Shown piece by piece: positions 6,225 through 13,907 of a stretch of 54,969 nt of DNA. The position numbers and the translations under genes are program-made. Origin of the DNA: Chloroflexota bacterium (GTDB taxonomy: Bacteria; Chloroflexota; Anaerolineae; Anaerolineales; Villigracilaceae); contig JAEWVF010000017.1 of the NCBI GenBank assembly GCA_023459215.1, positions 1-54,969 on the forward strand. The letters run 5' to 3'. The number at the start of each line of letters is the position of its first letter. The first letter of the stretch is position 1. A model generated the notes under the pieces. It did not search any database. It saw nothing but the letters and a program-made list of their open reading frames with translations, and was not told the DNA's origin.

Positions 6225-7135
6225 GCTTCTTCCGTCCGATGCGCAACGACATAAGTGGGACGATCCATCGAGCGGTCGAACATGCGCGCCAGGTATTCGC
6301 CAAAAATACCCAAAATAAGCATTTGCGTGCCACTAAACAGGGAAATGATCGAGGCCAGGAAGGGAAACCCTGGCAGGCTGCCCAGGCTGAAGTAAACCAC
6401 CAGCACGTAGGCGAACACCCCCACCCCAAACAAGGTCATGATAAAGCCCGCCAAACTAGCCAAACGAAGCGGCGCGGTGCTGTAGCCGGTGAGAATCAGC
6501 ATGGCAGCCTTAACCAGCGCCGGGAAATTGTAGTTGGAGCGTTCAGCGGGCGGAATATCGACCGTGACCGAGGTAAAACGGCTGGTTCCCCAGGAAAGCA
6601 GAACATCGATGGTCAAGGTTGGGCTTTGAAAGTTGGTAAAGGCCTGACGCAGCTCAGTGCGAAAAGCGCGAAATGCGGAGATATTGCGCACGGAGGGCAC
6701 GCCCATCACACTGGCAAGCATGGTTTTCATGGTACTGGTCATCCAGTTGCGTAGCCAACCCTGCGGCAGCTTGCGCGGCGCGCCGTAGACAACGTCGAAG
6801 CCTTTTTCGAGTTCGGCGAATAGAATCGGCAGATCTTCGGGGGGATGCTGGAGATCCTGATCCATTGTCACAGTGATTTCGTATTGGGCTTCACGCACCC
6901 CGCAAAGGGTGGCATTGTGCTGCCCATAATTGCGCATCAGGCGAATGCCGCGCACCCAGGGGTAACGCGCGGCCAACTGCTCGATGAGCGCCCAACTGTT
7001 ATCGGGGCTGCCATCATTGACCAGGAGCACTTCAAAATTCTCTGCAATGCCAGGTAAAACCGATGAAATGCGATCAATCAGATGAGCAAGAAATTTCTCG
7101 CCACGATAAACAGGAATAACAATTGAAACATTCAT
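6221..7135 (-). CDS. Polyprenyl-phosphate glycosyltransferase, GT2 (ArnC type)
   Basis: First gene of the operon. The 304-residue product has the GT-A motifs VNDGSPDNS near 40 and MDQDLQHPPEDLP near 92, and two C-terminal membrane helices (about 225-250 and 260-285). This is the ArnC/GtrB arrangement, which loads a sugar on undecaprenyl phosphate. The ATG at 7135 gives MNVSIVIPVY, the usual start for the family; a TTG eight codons earlier is possible because neither start has a clear SD. A TACAAT box at 7204-7199 is the candidate promoter. It is a second enzyme of the class besides the one at 1600-2532. Confidence 0.85.
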   Translation of the reverse strand: MNVSIVIPVYRGEKFLAHLIDRISSVLPGIAENFEVLLVNDGSPDNSWALIEQLAARYPWVRGIRLMRNYGQHNATLCGVREAQYEITVTMDQDLQHPPEDLPILFAELEKGFDVVYGAPRKLPQGWLRNWMTSTMKTMLASVMGVPSVRNISAFRAFRTELRQAFTNFQSPTLTIDVLLSWGTSRFTSVTVDIPPAERSNYNFPALVKAAMLILTGYSTAPLRLASLAGFIMTLFGVGVFAYVLVVYFSLGSLPGFPFLASIISLFSGTQMLILGIFGEYLARMFDRSMDRPTYVVAHRTEEA

Positions 7136-7198
7136 AGGCAGGGTTTTGATATCCAACAATACTTGTGTGTAAATTAGCTAAAGATAAATTGCGCGCGA

Positions 7199-7204
7199 AT
7201 TGTA
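7199..7204 (-). promoter_or_regulatory. -10 box of the sugar operon
   Basis: TACAAT on the minus strand, about 65 nt before the first start codon. The -35 region is weak. Confidence 0.35.
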
Positions 7205-7240
7205 CCATTTTCCACACGAGGCTGACACCGGGCCAGCGTT

Positions 7241-7268
7241 TATAATACAACATCGCCAAAAACAGGAG
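7241..7268 (+). promoter_or_regulatory. -10 box and strong RBS of the acyl-CoA dehydrogenase gene
   Basis: TATAAT at 7241-7246 and AGGAGG at 7263-7268, the latter 8 nt before the ATG at 7277. The two divergent promoters (this one and 7204-7199) lie about 40 bp apart. Confidence 0.55.
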
Positions 7269-7276
7269 GTTGTCTC

Positions 7277-8428
7277 ATGGATTTCGATTTAAGCAACGAA
7301 CAGCGGTTGTGGCAAAAAAGCGTTCATGAGTTTGTGGCAGGAGAAGTTCAACCCAAAGCCCGTGAAGTGGACGAAACATCCACATTCAACTGGCAGGCTG
7401 TACGCAAAATGGGGCCGTTGGGGCTGCTTGGTCTCTCCATCCCTGAAGAATTCGGGGGCACCGGGATGGACGCACTCAGCGCTGTTATCGCAATTGAAGA
7501 GTTGGGCTGGGGATGCGGTTCCACCGCGCTTTCAATCGCTGCGCACAACGGCCTGGGAACTGCTCCCCTGGCAATTTTTGGGGCGAATGAACTCAAGAGA
7601 AAGTGGCTGCCAATCGTTGCCAGCGGGCGAGGCAAATTGGGCGCGTTGGCGCTGACCGAGCCAGGAGCAGGTTCAGACCTGCAAGGCGGGGTGACCACAA
7701 AAGCCGAAAAAATCGGCAATGAATGGGTTATCAACGGCGCAAAGATGTGGTGTACTAATGCTTCAATCGCAGAATACATCATCACACTGGTGCGCACAAA
7801 CCCCAAAGGCGGTTCCCGCTCTTTGAGCATGATCCTGGTTCCAACGGATGCGCCCGGGTTGTTCATCCATCCGGCAGAAAAAAAGATGGGGCTGAAAGGC
7901 TCACCAACCCATGCCATCTCATTTGAAGATGTGCGCGTGCCGCTCGATAATTTGATCGGCGAGCAGGATATGGGACTGCAACAAACCCTGGCCACGCTCG
8001 ACGGAGGCCGCATCAGCATTGGCGCTTTGTCGGTTGGCCTGGCGCAGGCCGCCTTTGAAGCTGCCCGCGATTACGCCAGGCAACGCCAGGCTTTTGGGAA
8101 AGCGATTGCCGAACACCAGGCCATCCAATTTATGCTGGCGGATGCGGCAACAGAAATCGAAATAGCCCGCTTGATGGTATACCGGGCCGCCTGGCTAAAA
8201 GAAAATAGCCGCCCCTACAGCAAGGAAGCGGCGATGGCCAAACTCTTCGCAACGGAAACAGGGGAACGGGTGGCGCGCAACGCAATCCAAATCCACGGCG
8301 GACTGGGTTACAGCAGCAACTATCCGGTTGAAAGGATTTACCGTGATGCCCGCCTGATGACCATCGGGGAAGGCACCAGCGAAATCAATCGTCTGGTGAT
8401 TGCCAGACAAGTATTGAGCAACCATTAG
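7277..8428 (+). CDS. Acyl-CoA dehydrogenase
   Basis: FAD enzyme that forms the alpha-beta double bond of an acyl-CoA and passes electrons to ETF. The 383-residue product is of normal family length, with the FAD-contacting ALTEPGAGSD at 125-134, WCTNAS near 160, and the C-terminal signature IHGGLGYSSNYPVERIYRDAR followed by GEGTSE, where E365 is the expected catalytic base. Short-chain or branched-chain substrates are likely from the overall pattern but cannot be fixed. It is a lone plus-strand gene, convergent with the ComEA operon; no ETF or thiolase gene is nearby. Confidence 0.92.
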   Translation: MDFDLSNEQRLWQKSVHEFVAGEVQPKAREVDETSTFNWQAVRKMGPLGLLGLSIPEEFGGTGMDALSAVIAIEELGWGCGSTALSIAAHNGLGTAPLAIFGANELKRKWLPIVASGRGKLGALALTEPGAGSDLQGGVTTKAEKIGNEWVINGAKMWCTNASIAEYIITLVRTNPKGGSRSLSMILVPTDAPGLFIHPAEKKMGLKGSPTHAISFEDVRVPLDNLIGEQDMGLQQTLATLDGGRISIGALSVGLAQAAFEAARDYARQRQAFGKAIAEHQAIQFMLADAATEIEIARLMVYRAAWLKENSRPYSKEAAMAKLFATETGERVARNAIQIHGGLGYSSNYPVERIYRDARLMTIGEGTSEINRLVIARQVLSNH

Positions 8429-8445
8429 GAGCACAGGCGCAGCAG

Positions 8446-8814
8446 CTAATCTTTCGTCAAATGCCAAACGGCCAACTCATGGTCATGGAACAAGGTGACA
8501 TCATGGCCGGAATTCCTGAGCAACGTTTCCAAAAAATCGTGCGAGTGGTCGTGCAAACTGACCAATAAAGCAGTTCGAGCACCCTGGTCAATACGCGGGT
8601 CTTTCATGTCTTGGTAGGCCAGGGTGTAGTTTCGTAAAACGGTGTCGGTATTGCGACACTCGGTAAAATTAACCAGGTAACGGTTGATGCCCTCTTGTTT
8701 GCCAAGCGTGTGGGCTTCGATAAAATACTGTATCACCAACAAGCGATTGATAATGCCCGTGGCTTTAAGAACAATATATTTTCTGTCATTGGAAACACTG
8801 ACATTATGATTCAT
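8446..8814 (-). CDS. STAS/SEC14-like domain protein
   Basis: 122 residues, one alpha/beta domain resembling the SpoIIAA-like family, with the pattern LGKQEGINRYLVNFTECRNTD, YQDM, and DHSHDFLETLLRNSGHDV seen in that group. These proteins are small cytosolic regulators or lipid binders of unknown role. Its start overlaps the stop of the methyltransferase gene upstream by ATGA, so it closes a five-gene overlapping operon. There is no partner anti-sigma factor or kinase in the operon. Confidence 0.65.
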   Translation of the reverse strand: MNHNVSVSNDRKYIVLKATGIINRLLVIQYFIEAHTLGKQEGINRYLVNFTECRNTDTVLRNYTLAYQDMKDPRIDQGARTALLVSLHDHSHDFLETLLRNSGHDVTLFHDHELAVWHLTKD

Positions 8815-9377
8815 GGCCGTTCTCCCGGTTTTTCTGCAATAATCCAGGCGGTGTAATCTTGGACTACGGTTGTTGTTTGCGCGTCTGACGGCAGCATGAA
8901 TGAAATTTCAAGCGGCGTCAGGAAGTGGCTGCGCATCAGGGCCAGTTTTTCAGCAACTGCAATCAGCTTGACCGGGAAGGTGCGGATGTCAGGTTCCTCG
9001 ATGACCAAGCGGCCGCCCGGCTTTAGCACCCGGTACAGTTCCCGGATCGTTTCATTTTGATGGATGACATGGTGGAGGGCATCCACTATGAGAACACGGT
9101 CAAATGTATCGGCAGAGAACGATAAGTGTTCCGTTTCAGCATTCAGAGCGATCAAGCCTTTGGCATGAGCTTGCGCCAACATTCCGGTGGAAACGTCGGC
9201 AACAATCACCCGATCGATATGGGCGCGTAGCGCAGCGGCGATCCGCCCGGTGCCGCCGCCCGCGTCCAACAGCCAGCCATCACCGGGCAAAGCCAGGATT
9301 TCCAGCATTTTTTCGAGCCGCGCAAACGGGATGGCGCGGTCATAAAACGGGGCCACCCAGTCGAAATGATGGTTCAT
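8811..9377 (-). CDS. SAM-dependent methyltransferase (UbiE/MenG-like fold)
   Basis: 188-residue class I methyltransferase with FDWVAPFYDR at the N-terminus, SAM loop LLDAGGGTGR near 35-44, VADVS near 58, and VLIVDALHHV near 92; the post-motif RVLKPGGRLVIEEPD is typical of UbiE-like enzymes. Shorter than UbiE (about 250), so not called as such; menA at 13010 is not adjacent. Overlaps ComEA upstream and the STAS-like gene downstream by ATGA. Confidence 0.75.
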   Translation of the reverse strand: MNHHFDWVAPFYDRAIPFARLEKMLEILALPGDGWLLDAGGGTGRIAAALRAHIDRVIVADVSTGMLAQAHAKGLIALNAETEHLSFSADTFDRVLIVDALHHVIHQNETIRELYRVLKPGGRLVIEEPDIRTFPVKLIAVAEKLALMRSHFLTPLEISFMLPSDAQTTTVVQDYTAWIIAEKPGERP

Positions 9378-9970
9378 GGCGTGGCAACAGGACTAACATC
9401 GCCAACTGTCACCAGGGGCCGTAATCGCTCCAGGGTGGCAGGACCAATGCCGGGGACTTTGAGCAAATCATCGACAATCTGGTAGGGGCCATTCGTTTCG
9501 CGAAAGTCAATAATGCGCTGGGCGGTCGTGGGGCCAACGCCAGGGAGCGTATCGAGCAAGGCCAGATCGGCGGTATTGATATTAACGGGGTCGCCAAAGA
9601 CCGGCGTGGGAGTTTCGAAGAGGCCGCCAGCGCCGATGACAAAGACCGGGGTTGGCAATTCGCCCTCGCCGGGAATTTCCAGCTTTTGCCCGTCCGACAG
9701 GCGCTGGGCAACGTTGACTTCATCCAGCCGGGCAAACTCGGAAAAACCGCCCGCCGCCTGAACGGCATCCAACACGCGGGCATCCGGTGGAAGGGTATAA
9801 ACCCCCGGCTGCTGGACCGCGCCCAAAACATAGACAATAATCGGCTGGGGTGAGACGGTCGGCAAGAGTTGGATGGCCTGTCCCTCCGGTTCACGCGCAG
9901 AAATAAACAGAATTGCAGCGGCAGCCAAACCCACCAATATTCCAGCAATAATATCGACCATGCGTTTCAT
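9374..9970 (-). CDS. comEA: ComEA-like DNA-binding protein (SLBB plus helix-hairpin-helix)
   Basis: ComEA binds double-stranded DNA outside the membrane during natural transformation. The 198-residue product has an N-terminal membrane anchor (about 7-27), an SLBB-type domain at about 45-100 (GAVQQPGVYTLPPD, VLDAVQAAGGF), a linker with TPTPVFG, and a C-terminal double helix-hairpin-helix at about 128-190 (VNINTADLALLDTLPGVG, VPGIGPATLERL). That order matches Gram-positive ComEA. ComEC and the pseudopilus genes are not in the window. The gene overlaps its neighbours by ATGA on both sides. Confidence 0.88.
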   Translation of the reverse strand: MKRMVDIIAGILVGLAAAAILFISAREPEGQAIQLLPTVSPQPIIVYVLGAVQQPGVYTLPPDARVLDAVQAAGGFSEFARLDEVNVAQRLSDGQKLEIPGEGELPTPVFVIGAGGLFETPTPVFGDPVNINTADLALLDTLPGVGPTTAQRIIDFRETNGPYQIVDDLLKVPGIGPATLERLRPLVTVGDVSPVATP

Positions 9971-10425
9971 GCAGGCTTCTCCTCAACCCCCAGCCCCATC
10001 ACCAACAGCCTGCTTTTCGAAAGCGCCAGGAAGAAGTTGGCCAGTCGGCTCAGGCGGCGATAGTAGGATGGCATTTCGGCCAACTTCAGATCGCGGAAAC
10101 CAAATTTTTGGTAAAAATCGCGCAGCTCCGCACGGCAGGTAAGGTAAATGGGACGGTCAGGCTCATCTGAGAGCAGCCGATTGATAATCAAGCTGGCAAC
10201 GCCCTGGTCACGATAATCACTGCTCACAGCAATGGAAGCCAATTCGAGCATCCCTTCAGAATAAGGCTTGATTTGCCCGCAACCGGCAAAATCTGCCTGT
10301 CCTGTTTCGGCAATAATAAAGCGCCGCCAATTCAAACCGGTCGGGTTTAATCGCGATTCGCGGATTAACTGGCGAATGGCGGGAAAGTCGGCTTCGGTCG
10401 CGCGTCGCAAGGAAAAATCAGCCAA
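9967..10425 (-). CDS. GNAT family N-acetyltransferase
   Basis: 152 residues; the acetyl-CoA pocket is visible as VSSDYRDQGVASLIINRLL (motif A, Q/R-x-x-G) and the C-terminal YQKFGFRDL. Substrate unknown; the YQKFGF ending and self-contained size resemble ArgA-like/RimI-like small-molecule or protein acetylases. After about residue 120 there is a basic, hydrophobic tail (YRRLSRLANFFLALSKSRLLV). It overlaps the CPBP gene by 8 nt and ComEA by 4 nt. Confidence 0.8.
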   Translation of the reverse strand: MADFSLRRATEADFPAIRQLIRESRLNPTGLNWRRFIIAETGQADFAGCGQIKPYSEGMLELASIAVSSDYRDQGVASLIINRLLSDEPDRPIYLTCRAELRDFYQKFGFRDLKLAEMPSYYRRLSRLANFFLALSKSRLLVMGLGVEEKPA

Positions 10426-11041
10426 AAAAGCCTCCGGCTAGCAGGGTTACGAGGGTGAAAATATACCAGTGAATCAGGAATGGGTACAGGAAAGAGCGGG
10501 TTTTCCAGGCCACCCAGCCGAAGGCGAATCCGCCAAAAATGGTGGAAAGCGTCTCGATTTCCGGTTTGCTGATATGGGCCAGGGCGAAGGGAACTGCTTG
10601 CAGCCAGAGCGCTTCCGGGCCAAATTTCCGCTCGTAGCCGAATAAAATCCAACCGCGGAAAATAAATTCCCAGCCAAGAAGTTCCAGAAACGTATATAAC
10701 GGCAAAGGCAGCGGGCCGTCCAACAAGGGCGAGTAGTAGCCTTGCATCGAAGCATCCCCTTGTAAAAGCCACCACAAAATTGGAGTCATAAGACCGGCTG
10801 CGCCGAGGGTGATCAACAGGCCCATTTTCCAGTCGCCGAGGCGAAAGCCATACGATGCGGGCGATTCGCGAAAAACGAGCCAGATAATCGCCAGGGGGAT
10901 GACCAAATAAAGCAGTGTGCGGTCATAAACTTTCAGAGGGGTCAAGCGGTGATAATAATCCACCATCAGGAGAAGGGTGGAGACCACGGTGATCGTAACG
11001 ATTTTCCAATCGAATTTTGGGAAAAGGGCTGTTCTGCTCAT
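10418..11041 (-). CDS. CPBP family intramembrane metalloprotease (CAAX protease-like)
   Basis: 207 residues, six or more membrane segments. CPBP/Abi motifs are visible: WEFIFRGW near 120 (motif 1), FALAHISKPEIETLSTIFGG near 152 (motif 2 with His), and FLIHWYI near 188 (motif 3). The usual motif 1 is EExxxR; here the first Glu is Trp, which occurs in some subgroups but removes a residue often taken as catalytic. Members cleave membrane substrates or act in self-immunity. It is the first gene of the overlapping operon; a TTGCGG-16-TAATAT promoter lies upstream. Confidence 0.8.
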   Translation of the reverse strand: MSRTALFPKFDWKIVTITVVSTLLLMVDYYHRLTPLKVYDRTLLYLVIPLAIIWLVFRESPASYGFRLGDWKMGLLITLGAAGLMTPILWWLLQGDASMQGYYSPLLDGPLPLPLYTFLELLGWEFIFRGWILFGYERKFGPEALWLQAVPFALAHISKPEIETLSTIFGGFAFGWVAWKTRSFLYPFLIHWYIFTLVTLLAGGFFG

Positions 11042-11064
11042 AGGGTGAATATATCATGATTCGA

Positions 11065-11092
11065 ATATTATTTTCCCAAATTTTACCCGCAA
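11065..11092 (-). promoter_or_regulatory. Promoter of the CPBP-comEA operon
   Basis: Minus strand: TTGCGG at 11092-11087, 16-nt spacer, TAATAT at 11070-11065; the CPBP ATG is about 24 nt further on. Confidence 0.45.
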
Positions 11093-11100
11093 GAGAGTGG

Positions 11101-11128
11101 CTGAAAAACTTCGATTTTGTGATATATT
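11101..11128 (+). promoter_or_regulatory. Promoter of the 11170-12929 pair
   Basis: CTGAAA at 11101-11106, 16-nt spacer, TATATT at 11123-11128. It overlaps the divergent operon's upstream region by a few bases. Confidence 0.4.
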
Positions 11129-11169
11129 AATTTTGTTGTTTCTCGTCTTTCTCATCGCGCAGGGTTTTT

Positions 11170-12114
11170 ATGTTCCCTTTTGCAGCAGCACCCGAAGCAC
11201 CAAAGCGCGTTTCACAGGGTCAGTTACAAGCCTTGTTGTCCATCTACCAGCAAGATTCATTGACGGGGATGGTACATCTGGCAACCGACCACGGTAAGGG
11301 GGATTTCTCTGTCCTGCTCTATGTAGCCGGGCAAAATATCGGTGTTTACCAACATAAAAATGACAGCTATATCCGGCACGAGGTAAGAGACCGGAATATG
11401 GCCCTGCCCAAGGGAGATTTGGAATTAGCCTCCTATCAATTCTCCGCCCGGTTTATTCGTCCGCTGCAAGCCATGTTCGAAAAAGCCGGCAGCAAACCAG
11501 CAGGACAAGTCAAAACCGCAACAGTTGCCGAAACCATCAAAAAGCTTGAACAAAGCCCCGAGCCTTTGCTGGCCCACCTTCACTGGCCAGGGGCGGACGG
11601 GCTTTTGTTTATTCCAGGACTGGGATTTTCGTCACGACAGTTGTTATTCTGGTCGCCAGACCACGCTTCCGGCATCCCGAATTTTGCGCGCTGGCCCGAA
11701 CCGGAATGCGCTTTGACCCTCTACAGCGGGAGCATGGAGAGCAGAGCCTGGCGCGAAAACTACCTGATGCTCGGGTTCGACTTTCTCTGGGAACAGATAT
11801 TTCGCCGCTATAACGACCTGGTTGGTTCAGGCATGGTCACCCGCCTGGAAGAAAATATGAATTCCATGGCCCGCGTTCAGGGATGGCAAATCTCCTTTTC
11901 TGGTCGCACACTCGATGATACGCACATCTTCACGACCCTCAGCGATATGAGAATCGCCTACCGTACCCTTTACATGGCCGGACAGCGCCATATCGCCTCG
12001 GTGGTTGGCGAGAAGTTATTTGAAGAATCGGCCCGCGCCGCGCTTGTCGCCTTGCCGACTGTGCTAAAAACAACCCTCGAAACCGAAAACATTCTCAGCT
12101 ATCAAATTAAATAA
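11170..12114 (+). CDS. Unknown cytosolic protein
   Basis: 314 residues, no signal peptide or membrane segment. Residues about 17-60 (QALLSIYQQDSLTGMVHL...VAGQNIGVYQ) recall the DUF4388/PATAN opening found in effector proteins of gliding and phototaxis systems, but the match is only suggestive. The second half, from about residue 210, is helical. I do not recognise a family. The start at 11170 has AGGG six bases upstream; an overlapping longer frame at 11097 is in another phase. It is followed after 2 nt by a membrane protein gene and both share one promoter and terminator. Confidence 0.6.
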   Translation: MFPFAAAPEAPKRVSQGQLQALLSIYQQDSLTGMVHLATDHGKGDFSVLLYVAGQNIGVYQHKNDSYIRHEVRDRNMALPKGDLELASYQFSARFIRPLQAMFEKAGSKPAGQVKTATVAETIKKLEQSPEPLLAHLHWPGADGLLFIPGLGFSSRQLLFWSPDHASGIPNFARWPEPECALTLYSGSMESRAWRENYLMLGFDFLWEQIFRRYNDLVGSGMVTRLEENMNSMARVQGWQISFSGRTLDDTHIFTTLSDMRIAYRTLYMAGQRHIASVVGEKLFEESARAALVALPTVLKTTLETENILSYQIK

Positions 12115-12116
12115 CT

Positions 12117-12929
12117 ATGATGATGCAACGTCGACCTCATAACCTGGTTTGGTTTTTCGCTCTCGTTTCCGTACTGATTGTAGGAGTTTATATTTACTTC
12201 TACCAGTTCTCTGGGCTGCCATCGGAACAAAACGATCTGATCCTGAACCTGATCAGTTTAATCGCGCCGCTCTCCAGCGCAATCTTTGCCACGCTGGTTT
12301 TTTCAACCTTTGAGCGCGGCGACAAACCCCGCGAAGTGTGGAAGTTTATGACCATCTTTATCTGGTTATGGACAACCGCGGAGGTGATTTGGGTCGTGTA
12401 CCTGCTGCAAAGCGACGATGTGCCTCTCCCCTCCTGGGCGGATGTTTTCTGGCTGATGGGCTTCGTCTTTCTGACCATCGCTTTGCGCAAACAATATCAG
12501 ATTGTGGCTCTAAAAACCGTCGAGTTGTGGAAAATCCTGATCATCTGGGTGGCCGTGGCGCTCCTGACGGGGCTGGTCACTTTTGTCTCGAATATCGAGT
12601 TTAGCCTGGGGCATTACCTCGAATATTTCTATGCAGTGGCAGATTTCGCCGCCGGGATCGCTGCGATCCGCATCTTCCTGGCTTTTCGCGGCGGACTGAT
12701 GTCCCGGCCCTGGATCGGGTTATTCGTGCTCGGTTTGGCAGATGCGCTGTATGCCTGGTTGATTGCCAGCAACATGTATGCCATGTCGATTGGGCAAGGC
12801 GACCCAATCAGCATGATTGCGGATACAACCTATATGGCCGCTTACCTGGTATTGGCCACTGGCTTCTATGCCGCTTACCTGACAATCCGCCATGGGCCAA
12901 ATACAACCATTGAACCTGTTCAAAAGTAG
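12117..12929 (+). CDS. Seven-helix membrane protein of unknown function
   Basis: 270 residues with about seven hydrophobic segments and short loops: FFALVSVLIVGVYIYFY, LISLIAPLSSAIFATLVF, FMTIFIWLWTTAEVIWVVYLL and so on. The layout resembles the sensor half of 7TM receptor kinases or cyclases but with no output domain attached. Three ATG codons in a row (12117, 12120, 12123) make the exact start uncertain. It starts 2 nt after the stop of 11170-12114, so the soluble protein may act as its partner (inference). Confidence 0.65.
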   Translation: MMMQRRPHNLVWFFALVSVLIVGVYIYFYQFSGLPSEQNDLILNLISLIAPLSSAIFATLVFSTFERGDKPREVWKFMTIFIWLWTTAEVIWVVYLLQSDDVPLPSWADVFWLMGFVFLTIALRKQYQIVALKTVELWKILIIWVAVALLTGLVTFVSNIEFSLGHYLEYFYAVADFAAGIAAIRIFLAFRGGLMSRPWIGLFVLGLADALYAWLIASNMYAMSIGQGDPISMIADTTYMAAYLVLATGFYAAYLTIRHGPNTTIEPVQK

Positions 12930-12946
12930 TCTTGAACTTACAACAC

Positions 12947-12982
12947 AAAAAGGGTTGGCGAAAACAAAAGCCAACCCTTTTT
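12947..12982. terminator. Bidirectional terminator
   Basis: AAAAAGGGTTGGC and GCCAACCCTTTTT with a 10-nt A-rich loop, followed by T-runs on both strands. It separates the convergent genes 12117-12929 and menA. Confidence 0.85.
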
Positions 12983-13009
12983 GTTATCCTGGCCTGGGCA
13001 ACGATAACT

Positions 13010-13900
13010 CTATTTGAACAAGCTCGCGCCGGCAAACAAGGCCGCATAAACCAGGGCCAATTGCGCGGTATAAGCCAGGGCTACATTTAAGGCAGCGCCG
13101 CGAGCTTTTTGCAGCAACCGGTACAGATGCCAACCTTGCGGCAGGGTCAGCCAGGTTAGCAGAATCCAATAAGAAAGTAACCCAGAGACCGCCATCAACA
13201 AAGGCACAAGATAAGCCCCGAGCAAGCAAAGCAGGTATTCGATCTCCATGGCGCGCGCGCCCCAAATAACCGCCAGGGTGCGTTTGTTGGCCGCTTGATC
13301 GGTAGAGACATCCCTGAGATTGTTGACCACCAAAATATTGACAATTAACAACCCCATCGGGATGGAAGCCAGCCAAACCGTCAGGGTTACTTCGCCAGCC
13401 TGGACAAAGTAAGTCCCGGCGACCGCGGCCAGGCCAAAGAAGATAAAAACGAACACATCGCCCAGGGCATGATAGCCATACGGAAACGGCCCGCCGGTAT
13501 AAGCCAGCGCCGCCAGGATGGCTGCAAGCCCAATCGCCAGGACAGGCCAGCCTTTATCCAGAAAGAGAACCAGGCCCAGCAGGGCCGCCAGGCCAAAGAT
13601 AACGCCCATCCCAACGCGCATTTCGGTGGGTGTGATCCAGCCTTGCGCAGTAGCGCGGGCCGGACCAAGCCGGTCTGGCGTATCGGTGCCGCGTTCATGG
13701 TCGAACAAATCGTTGGCCAGGTTGGCGCCAATCTGCAACAGGATGGCAACGAAAAACGCTGCGGCCGCATTGAGGGCGTCAAACTGACCATCGCGCAGCG
13801 CCAGGCCCGTGCCGACCAGAACCGGCGCAACCGCAGCCGGCAGTGTGCGCGGACGGGAGGCCAAAACCCAGGCGCTCAACTTGTTGGCAGGTGCATTCAT
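13010..13900 (-). CDS. menA: 1,4-dihydroxy-2-naphthoate polyprenyltransferase MenA
   Basis: Membrane UbiA-type prenyltransferase that attaches the polyprenyl chain to DHNA in menaquinone synthesis. The 296-residue product has the first Asp-rich motif NLANDLFDHERG at 60-71 and the second around residue 190 (NNLRDVSTDQAANKRTLAV), with about eight membrane helices. It starts 7 nt after the stop of the large lipoprotein gene 16385-13908, so it is probably co-transcribed with it. No other men gene is in the window. ARPRTL-like N-terminus (ASRPRTLPAA) supports MenA over UbiA. Confidence 0.9.
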   Translation of the reverse strand: MNAPANKLSAWVLASRPRTLPAAVAPVLVGTGLALRDGQFDALNAAAAFFVAILLQIGANLANDLFDHERGTDTPDRLGPARATAQGWITPTEMRVGMGVIFGLAALLGLVLFLDKGWPVLAIGLAAILAALAYTGGPFPYGYHALGDVFVFIFFGLAAVAGTYFVQAGEVTLTVWLASIPMGLLIVNILVVNNLRDVSTDQAANKRTLAVIWGARAMEIEYLLCLLGAYLVPLLMAVSGLLSYWILLTWLTLPQGWHLYRLLQKARGAALNVALAYTAQLALVYAALFAGASLFK

Positions 13901-13907
13901 CCGCCAA

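Noticed and set aside
1600..7135. Sugar operon as a transferred genomic island
   Set aside because: No integrase, tRNA junction repeat or obvious base-composition shift is seen at its borders, though tRNA genes are close by.
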